The notes below the pieces were generated by a model that searched no databases, was not told the origin of the DNA, and saw only the letters and a list, made by a program, of their open reading frames with translations. Shown here in pieces: positions 5,494 to 10,613 of a stretch of 10,613 bases of DNA. Each line of letters begins with the position of its first letter. Positions within the stretch are counted from its first letter, which is position 1. Origin of the DNA: Chrysochromulina tobinii (taxonomy: Eukaryota > Haptophyta > Prymnesiales > Chrysochromulinaceae). The stretch covers positions 1 to 10,613 of the forward strand of contig JWZX01001996.1 in assembly GCA_001275005.1 (NCBI GenBank). The letters run 5' to 3'. The position numbers and the translations under genes were made by a program.

Positions 5494-7938
5494 TTAGTTT
5501 TGACGCTTCTTGTTGCTCGACGTTGTTTTACTGCCGCCATCCTGTAGAGGCCTCGTCTTGAGCTCGCTCCACGAGTGCTCTCGCTGTGACCATCCCCAGG
5601 CCGGTCGGAGTCGTTCGAGCGGCACGACATGCTGTACCTTGTAGCGCTTGGCAGTGACCAGATAATTGGGTCCGTCACGCCCGCTCAGCTCCACCTCCCA
5701 CCAGCCCTCTTCAATGTTAATCTCGAGAGGCTGACCCTTCTTGAGCTCAAGGATGAAGCTTGGGTCGTGATCGGGCGGCATCGGGCGCACGTTCTGCTGA
5801 TCAAACCAATCCTCCCAAAAGGAGCCGTCTTCTTCTTGGAACGCCAGATAGCGCAGCCGCAGCCGGATGGTCGAGCGAGCCTCGCGTGCCTCCAGCACCA
5901 GGCACTGGTACCACGAGCCAAGGAAGCCCTCGTCCAAGCCACGTACCTCAACGTGCTTCCCCGGCGCATACAATTGAAGTAGCTCCCGCATTTCACGCTC
6001 GGACTCCTCGCGCTGCAGCTCTTTCATGCCCGGACCGAGATCCGACTTGCGTTTTGAACATTTCTTCTCCTTGTCGACAGGTGAGGGTTTGGGTGACGGG
6101 CCTGGAGGCTCGGCCAGCGCTGGCGGTGCCGGTGCAGCAGGCAATTGCTCCTTAGTGGACCAGTTGTGTGTGCACGGGTCCCAGCACCAGCAAGGTCGGA
6201 GCAAAGGCTCCTGCATCCGGTGACAATTGCCATATTGGACGGATTCAAGCGACCATTCGTTCGGGAGTACCGATGCGTCGGCAGAGGAGCTCCCAGCAGC
6301 GGCTGCCACCGAGGGTGCATCACTGGGCTTGTGCTTGACGACTACCTGCCACCACCCTTGCTGCCACCAGGCCTCCGCGAGCATACCAGGCTGCAACCCT
6401 CTTGCGAATCCTGAGTCAGCTGGTGGGGGCACCGGTCTCAACGCGTTGAGAGGTACCTGCTCATGCAACGGGCTATCCTCCCTTAATGCATCGTGCAGCG
6501 ATGAGAAAGCAATAGAGGCTGTCTGCGCTGCAATGCTCAGAATCGTGCCGGTATACCAAGAGCCTCTTATGCCTGCCTCGTCTGAAGTGCACTCGACTGC
6601 CATCCCGACGGCGAAGGCAGGCAACGCTTGCAAGTTTGTTGCTGCCTCCGCGTTGGGCACCTCTGCCATGACCGGCACGTCATCGGAGCTAGGAGCCCAA
6701 TGAATAGAAGCTGGGAACACACACGCGGCCTCAGGAAGAGGCAAGAGCGCATGGGCTTCGACAGGTGGAGCGGCGGCTCCTGCAACGGGGGAACCCGGAG
6801 GCGACGGAGGGAGCGACGGTGGCAGAGAAGAAAGATCATGTAGCCGCATCCTTACCGATTTATCGTCCGAATCCGCAGGGTAGCACATTCTGAGCCGGAC
6901 GTGAGAGTAGGGTTGAAGCTCAGATCCACGCCGTTTGGTTTGTTGGATTGCAACTTTACCACTCATGGAAATGGGCTTCCATGGGCTTAGGCGGCCGCTG
7001 GAACTCGAGCGTCGATCCACTGGCGCCATCGCGCTGTGTCGCATGCGTCCTTTCCGGCGCACGATTGGCACGTTATCTGGCAGCTGATTCGGTCGATCAG
7101 CTTTCACCATCGACGCCAACAGGCTTTTGTGGCAGGTTGGGACCTCCGTCGTAGGGCGGTCTCGCTCTGTTGCGAGCCGCTCGACTTGCGCTGCTAGCCT
7201 TGGCGCCCTTGCCTTTGCAACACGCGCGATCTCCTTCGCTTCTTCCGCATCCGTCTTCACGTTACGAAGTACCTTGTTGAAGAGCGAGTCCATGCAGACT
7301 AACAGCTCTCTGTGTACTACTTGCTGAGTCATCTGCTGCTCCTCCGCCGCCTGCTCTTTCTGATAAAGTCGCGGCGCGCCGTTTAGTTTGTTTTGCCTGT
7401 TAAGCTCTCCGACTTCTTCGTCAAGCACGCAGTCGAGCGCCAAATAAAACTCGGGGACGTGCGTGTGCAGCGAGTCGTGCGCGTGCAGCGAGTAGCTTGC
7501 GAGGGAATGTGACACCCCGAGTCGCCATATGTTCGTGCGTGCGTGCGTTGGTGCGTGCGAGGGTTTGCACAGCTTGTCGATGAGGGTTTGTGGCATTACT
7601 ATCCACTCCACGACCGCCTTCAAGGACCAGAAGTCGCAGAACCGCTTCCCCTCGCCGGCATGCTGCGATGGGGATCTGTCACAGAGTATGTGATGGCCAA
7701 CATCATAGGCATCGCACGGGATGATATTGTCTTCCTCCTGCATCTCCTGTTCATCAGGCGCCTCCGCCTCACCACCGAACTCAGCGCAACGTCTCAGGCT
7801 GCGCCGAGCCTTGCGCGGTGATGCCACCGCAGCTTCGTCCTCCTGCACCGTCTCCTGAATCTGGCTATCGTTGGTTTGCCTCGTCAGACGAGCAGTGTTG
7901 CTCTTCGGCCCCGTCGCTTGGCGATTCGCAGGACGCAT
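5494..7938 (-). CDS. Tudor/Agenet-like protein with two duplicated tandem pairs
   Basis: This is a likely nuclear reader or scaffold protein. Tudor/Agenet modules of the Royal superfamily usually bind methylated or otherwise modified histone tails, but its ligand is unknown. The protein is 814 aa and the start is fixed by an in-frame TAA two codons upstream. Four modules fill the C-terminal half: T1 about 442-503, T2 about 514-593, T3 about 657-722, T4 about 731-792. T1 and T3 share a G..VE...DE...GSWY pattern. T2 and T4 share GWW(Q/E)V and end LRPCWCW...HNWS versus LRPAWGW...HSWS, so a tandem pair was duplicated. The N-terminal half has no domain I recognise: a basic/acidic start, a His/Ala-rich repeat-encoded stretch (about 126-160), a probable helical or coiled region (about 188-260) and a Pro-rich linker (about 370-395). 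The C-terminus is basic (NKKRQN). Hidden introns in the N-terminal half are possible. Confidence 0.72.
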   Translation of the reverse strand: MRPANRQATGPKSNTARLTRQTNDSQIQETVQEDEAAVASPRKARRSLRRCAEFGGEAEAPDEQEMQEEDNIIPCDAYDVGHHILCDRSPSQHAGEGKRFCDFWSLKAVVEWIVMPQTLIDKLCKPSHAPTHARTNIWRLGVSHSLASYSLHAHDSLHTHVPEFYLALDCVLDEEVGELNRQNKLNGAPRLYQKEQAAEEQQMTQQVVHRELLVCMDSLFNKVLRNVKTDAEEAKEIARVAKARAPRLAAQVERLATERDRPTTEVPTCHKSLLASMVKADRPNQLPDNVPIVRRKGRMRHSAMAPVDRRSSSSGRLSPWKPISMSGKVAIQQTKRRGSELQPYSHVRLRMCYPADSDDKSVRMRLHDLSSLPPSLPPSPPGSPVAGAAAPPVEAHALLPLPEAACVFPASIHWAPSSDDVPVMAEVPNAEAATNLQALPAFAVGMAVECTSDEAGIRGSWYTGTILSIAAQTASIAFSSLHDALREDSPLHEQVPLNALRPVPPPADSGFARGLQPGMLAEAWWQQGWWQVVVKHKPSDAPSVAAAAGSSSADASVLPNEWSLESVQYGNCHRMQEPLLRPCWCWDPCTHNWSTKEQLPAAPAPPALAEPPGPSPKPSPVDKEKKCSKRKSDLGPGMKELQREESEREMRELLQLYAPGKHVEVRGLDEGFLGSWYQCLVLEAREARSTIRLRLRYLAFQEEDGSFWEDWFDQQNVRPMPPDHDPSFILELKKGQPLEINIEEGWWEVELSGRDGPNYLVTAKRYKVQHVVPLERLRPAWGWSQREHSWSELKTRPLQDGGSKTTSSNKKRQN
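5563..5970 (-). other. Second Tudor/Agenet-like pair (T3-T4)
   Basis: It encodes residues about 657-792. T3 begins YAPGKHVEVRGLDEGFLGSW and ends WFDQQNVRPMPP, and T4 begins LKKGQPLEINIEEGWWEVEL and ends LRPAWGWSQREHSWSE. It lacks the low-complexity insertion of the first pair and looks the better conserved copy. Confidence 0.65.
6160..6615 (-). other. First Tudor/Agenet-like pair (T1-T2)
   Basis: It encodes residues about 442-593. T1 begins FAVGMAVECTSDEAGIRGSW and closes with VPLNALRPVPP. T2 begins GLQPGMLAEAWWQQGWWQVV, carries an Ala/Ser-rich insertion (about 540-558) and ends RPCWCWDPCTHNWS. The insertion makes T2 longer than its counterpart T4. Confidence 0.6.
7459..7558. repeat. Low-complexity repeats inside the Tudor/Agenet gene
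   Basis: An 18-bp near-perfect tandem duplication (7459-7476, 7477-7494, two mismatches) encodes the repeat SLHAHDSLHTH. A TGCG tetranucleotide run (about 7534-7558) encodes PTHART-type residues. Both keep the frame open, but they look like replication-slippage tracts in an unconstrained segment. Confidence 0.7.
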
Positions 7939-8090
7939 CGATTACTTCACACGAGAAGTTCTAAAAGTGCTAAAAATCTCCGCCACACGGCCGTAGTTAT
8001 GGACGGACATCTCGACACATCGGCGCGGTGAGAAAAGTCCCGCTCCTGATTTTCGTCTCGGAGATCGCGCCTCGTTTTTCTCCCCCTGCC
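7939..8090. promoter_or_regulatory. Short divergent promoter between the Tudor/Agenet gene and SEL1L
   Basis: Only 152 bp separate the two start codons, so both promoters and leaders must share this space. It contains an AT-rich patch with two CTAAAA motifs (7961-7966, 7971-7976), followed on the SEL1L side by a 10-codon upstream ORF. I see no canonical ER-stress element (CCAAT-N9-CCACG). Confidence 0.55.
7999..8031 (+). other. Upstream ORF in the SEL1L leader
   Basis: ATG at 7999 has G at -3 and +4, a good initiation context, and encodes MDGHLDTSAR before TGA at 8029-8031. It ends 59 nt before the SEL1L ATG at 8091, which leaves room for reinitiation. It is functional only if the transcript starts upstream of 7999. 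Confidence 0.4.
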
Positions 8091-10076
8091 ATGCGGTCGG
8101 CACAGATCTTATTCAATGTGGCGTCCACCGTGGCGCTGGTGGCGGGCAACGCTGGCGCGCCGACCTCGAACCCCGTTATCAACGCGCCGATCACATTCAC
8201 GCTGGACGACGCCGAGCACGACACCGAAAAGCCAGTCTCTGGAACAAACTGGCAAGAAGCAGCAAGGCGCGCAGCGGCACTACTGCAATTGGACTGCACG
8301 CCCGGTCTGCTCGAGGCCACCACGGCAATGGTGGATGCCGCTGGTGGTGGAGATGAGCTCGCGATGGCCGCCCTCGGCAGTATGTACCTGCTGGGCCAGC
8401 AGTGTGCCCCCAAGCGCAACCTCACCTGGGCGCTGCACTGGCTTAGTCGAGCAGAGGAGCTCGGCCAACCCGATGCGCAGGCGCTGATGGGCTTCCTTCA
8501 CGCCTCCGACGCGCTGCGTGACATATATAATTTCAGTGGACTCGAGGCTAATCGCACGCACGGGCGTGTTTTGTATGATCGCGCGGCGCGGGGCGGTTCC
8601 ACGCTGGGTGCGATGGCCATGGCCTTCCGCCACGCATACGGCATCGGCCTGCGCGAGAGCTGCGCCGATAGCGCGGCGCTCTACGAGCAAGCAGCGCAGG
8701 CGGCGATCAGCTCAATGGACGAGACCCGCCGGCACACAGTCGAGCAATCCAACCCAGTCGAGGTGGACCACCTCACGTTGCTCGCACAGCAGATGCCGCC
8801 CCGCGATCGCTATGACGCGTCGACGATCGAGTACATGGACTACCTTGCCAATGTCGGCGATGTTACCGGCAAGCTTGGCATGGGCCACCTCTACCACGCC
8901 GGTTCGCATGGCGTGCCGCGCGATTGCGCAGCTGCCATGCACTGGTTTCGATCGGCCGCGCACCAAGGCGATGCCATGGGTCACACGAACCTTGGCTTCG
9001 TGCAGTTGCGTAGTCGGCGGTACCGCGAGGCCCTGCGCTCGCTGCGGCGTGGCACAAAGCACCGCGACGCCTCGGCCTGGGCTGGTTTAGCCTACGCGCA
9101 TCTCTACGGTTTGGGCGTGCCTCAGTCGGACGAGCGTGCAGCAAAGTGCATGTGGCTCGCAGCACGCCTCGGCCACCTTGACTCCATTTACAACCTCGGT
9201 GCGCTCACGCTCGGGGGACGTGGCGTCCCGAAGTCGGTCAGCCAAGGCTTCCGCTTCCTCTCAGTCGCCGCTGAGTTCCAGCATCCGCAGGCGCAGCTCG
9301 TCGTCGGTCGCATGGTGCGCCTGGGCCTGGGCGTGCGCAAGGATTGCGCTACGGCGCAATTCTTCCTCAAGCATGCGGCGGATGGTGGGCCGCTCGTGCG
9401 CTCGCTCATGGGCACGGCGCTGCAGGCGCACGACCAGGGCCGCACGCAGAGCGCGCTACTCCACTATTTGATCGCCGCGCACGCCGGCGTGGAGGCTGCG
9501 CAGCACAACGCCGGTCACCTGTACATGCACGAGATGCCGAAGCTACGTCCTGAGGAGCGCAAGACGCAGCAGCAACGAGCCCAGCAGTACCTGAAGCTTG
9601 CTGTCCTGCAGGGCTCTACGGAAGCCAATGTGCAACTCGCGAATCTGCTCGTCGAACTCGGAGACTCTGCGACGGCCGTCGACCTGTACAAAGAGGCCTA
9701 TCGAGCCGGTAGCAAAGACTCGCTCTTCCACCTTGGCTCTCTCTATTGGCGTGGGGATGGCGTCGAGGCTGATAAGAAGACTGCGTTCGCCCTGTGGCAG
9801 TCGGCTGAATTCTCCTCGAAGCACGCGAAGCTGCGCGGCTTGACTGGGGTCGCCTTTGGCGTGGCGCGGTTCATTGTCGAGTTCCGCGCGTTCCTGCTGT
9901 TCGCCGCTGGGCTCGTGGCCATCGTCTCGACTGGCGGCAATCCCGTCGAGATCATTCGCAATGCCATGGGAGGCGGCGCGGGCGCCAACGGTCAGCCGCA
10001 GGCGGACTGGCAGGAAGAGGGGCTTGAGGATGAGGAGGATCTCTTTGGCGGTGGAGAGAACAAAGCGGCGCAGTGA
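8091..10076 (+). CDS. SEL1L: SEL1L/HRD3 ERAD adaptor with Sel1 repeats
   Basis: SEL1L (Hrd3 in yeast) is the luminal adaptor and stabiliser of the HRD1 ubiquitin ligase, delivering misfolded ER proteins for retrotranslocation and proteasomal degradation. I place the start at ATG 8091 (G at -3), because the open frame upstream of it begins only with GTG and this ATG gives a clear signal peptide (residues 1-23, MRSAQILFNVASTVALVAGN). About 12 Sel1 repeats span 89-579, with a non-repeat spacer at about 207-257 as in SEL1L. Examples are MGHLYHAGSHGVPRDCAAAM and LHYLIAAHAGVEAAQHNAG, which match the SEL1L order. A membrane helix lies at about 594-613 (FIVEFRAFLLFAAGLVAIVS), then a 48-residue acidic cytosolic tail (EEGLEDEEDLF). 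N-glycosylation sequons occur at N110, N147 and N154. The protein is intronless, ends TGA TAA, and is shorter than human SEL1L because it lacks the N-terminal fibronectin type II domain. Confidence 0.92.
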   Translation: MRSAQILFNVASTVALVAGNAGAPTSNPVINAPITFTLDDAEHDTEKPVSGTNWQEAARRAAALLQLDCTPGLLEATTAMVDAAGGGDELAMAALGSMYLLGQQCAPKRNLTWALHWLSRAEELGQPDAQALMGFLHASDALRDIYNFSGLEANRTHGRVLYDRAARGGSTLGAMAMAFRHAYGIGLRESCADSAALYEQAAQAAISSMDETRRHTVEQSNPVEVDHLTLLAQQMPPRDRYDASTIEYMDYLANVGDVTGKLGMGHLYHAGSHGVPRDCAAAMHWFRSAAHQGDAMGHTNLGFVQLRSRRYREALRSLRRGTKHRDASAWAGLAYAHLYGLGVPQSDERAAKCMWLAARLGHLDSIYNLGALTLGGRGVPKSVSQGFRFLSVAAEFQHPQAQLVVGRMVRLGLGVRKDCATAQFFLKHAADGGPLVRSLMGTALQAHDQGRTQSALLHYLIAAHAGVEAAQHNAGHLYMHEMPKLRPEERKTQQQRAQQYLKLAVLQGSTEANVQLANLLVELGDSATAVDLYKEAYRAGSKDSLFHLGSLYWRGDGVEADKKTAFALWQSAEFSSKHAKLRGLTGVAFGVARFIVEFRAFLLFAAGLVAIVSTGGNPVEIIRNAMGGGAGANGQPQADWQEEGLEDEEDLFGGGENKAAQ

Positions 10077-10314
10077 TAAGGTGCGGCGCGGGCAGAACGG
10101 AGGGGGTCGATGAGTCAGGCGGCGCGGGTTCGGAGTGTTGCTCTCGAGACGGTCCGTGGCGAAAAAAGAGAACTGAAGATCCTGAGACCTGTGGAAAAAA
10201 GCCCAGAGTGATCTTCTCGAGATTTGCGTTGACGAAACCAAACTTCTGTGACCTTCATGACGATTGCGACGAGTATGGTTTGTTCGTTGGGAGCGCTCAA
10301 GCTCTCTGTGAATG

Positions 10315-10333
10315 GTATCCTGTGATTGGATAC
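10315..10333. repeat. Small hairpin, 6-bp stem and 7-nt loop
   Basis: GTATCC (10315-10320) and GGATAC (10328-10333) are reverse complements around TGTGATT. It is short enough to be chance, and is noted because it shares the gap with the longer hairpin at 10446-10472. Confidence 0.3.
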
Positions 10334-10445
10334 ATGGTTAGCATCTTGCTATGCTATAGGGACATACTTGGTATTGGGTGCCCAACCGATCCTCGGTTGC
10401 ATCTCGCGCTTCCACGGGCGCTTCACCGGAACTTGCCGAGATATA

Positions 10446-10472
10446 ATCTCCGAGATCGTGAATCTCGGAGAT
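10446..10472. repeat. Perfect 11-bp inverted repeat with 5-nt loop
   Basis: ATCTCCGAGAT (10446-10456) and ATCTCGGAGAT (10462-10472) are exact reverse complements around CGTGA. It lies about 370 bp beyond the SEL1L stop. It could form an RNA hairpin in a long 3' UTR or a structured non-coding RNA, or bind a dimeric factor as DNA. No T-run follows. Confidence 0.6.
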
Positions 10473-10613
10473 CATCTCTGTCGTTCTGGCTACTGTCCTG
10501 TACTAGGACGACTCCTGGTTCCGTACATTACCGCTAGGATGTCTGCCGGTGGCTGATGGGGTGGTCGGTGGGTCCATTTTGTTCGAGAGCTTGCGCGTGG
10601 CTGCTGTGCACAA

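Larger units (their letters stand above)
10077..10613. other. SEL1L 3' flank without a supported gene
   Basis: The first part should be the SEL1L 3' UTR. Composition is more AT-balanced than the coding regions and all frames are broken or lack coding character. It contains an 11-bp hairpin (10446-10472) and a smaller one with 6-bp arms (10315-10333). I looked for tRNA-type A and B boxes and saw none. A minus-strand ATG at 10577 in good context opens only 24 codons. Confidence 0.5.

Noticed and set aside
7496-7599. Possible 104-nt intron (GTAATG to CGCAAG) in the Tudor/Agenet gene
   Set aside because: Removing it shifts the frame into an early stop, so it cannot be spliced as such while keeping the Tudor modules.
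7676-7772. Possible 97-nt intron (GTGAGG to GTGACAG) in the Tudor/Agenet gene
   Set aside because: The length breaks the frame, and the upstream frame that would fit has an early stop and no ATG.
8028-8090. 21-residue N-terminal extension of SEL1L from a GTG
   Set aside because: A GTG start is unlikely in a nuclear eukaryotic gene, and the ATG at 8091 yields a clean signal peptide in good context.
8028-8105. Possible leader intron upstream of SEL1L (GTGAGA donor to GCACAG)
   Set aside because: It would remove the signal peptide start and join the uORF to a frame other than SEL1L. The uORF explanation is simpler.
10334-10537. Plus-strand 67-codon frame in the right-hand gap
   Set aside because: It has no coding bias or recognisable sequence and overlaps the hairpins.
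10505-10577. Minus-strand ATG with strong context near the right edge (24 codons)
   Set aside because: The frame stops quickly, shows no domain and has no well-supported splice partner inside the window.
1-10613. CRISPR arrays, insertion sequences, tRNA or rRNA genes
   Set aside because: I saw no regularly spaced repeats, terminal inverted repeats with transposase, or tRNA/rRNA-like sequence. The gene content is nuclear eukaryotic.

Overview
The window is nuclear DNA from a unicellular eukaryote. It carries eukaryote-only proteins (the TFIIIB subunit BDP1, the ERAD adaptor SEL1L/HRD3, a mitochondrial RMND1/DUF155 protein and a tandem Tudor/Agenet protein). Two genes have short, well-formed GT-AG introns of 110 and 72 nt, and a third intron of 90 nt is possible. 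GC content is high, roughly 57-60% by eye, with GC-rich third codon positions and tightly packed genes. This suits an intron-poor alga or similar protist (red, green or haptophyte type), but I cannot name a species from sequence alone.

Layout from left to right: (1) positions 1-296, minus strand, the 5' end of an unrecognised gene that runs off the left edge. (2) 297-722, a gap with a T-rich tract, palindromes and a hairpin. (3) 723-3604, minus strand, BDP1 of 923 aa once a 110-nt intron is removed. (4) 3605-3929, a divergent promoter region. (5) 3930-5201, plus strand, RMND1/DUF155 protein of 399 aa once a 72-nt intron is removed. (6) 5202-5493, a convergent 3'-3' gap. (7) 5494-7938, minus strand, an 814-aa protein with four Tudor/Agenet-like modules. 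(8) 7939-8090, a 152-bp divergent promoter holding a small uORF. (9) 8091-10076, plus strand, SEL1L/HRD3 of 661 aa. (10) 10077-10613, a gap with hairpins and no convincing gene.

The genes do not form one pathway: they cover Pol III transcription, mitochondrial translation support, probable chromatin reading and ER-associated degradation. The most unusual observation is that BDP1 carries an N-terminal Tudor-like domain and an MBD/TAM-like segment ahead of its conserved core. The Tudor-like domain only becomes visible when the intron that splits it is removed. This would make it a TFIIIB subunit with built-in chromatin-reader modules, a layout I do not know from human or yeast BDP1. A second Tudor-type protein lies about 2 kb away, next to the RMND1 gene.
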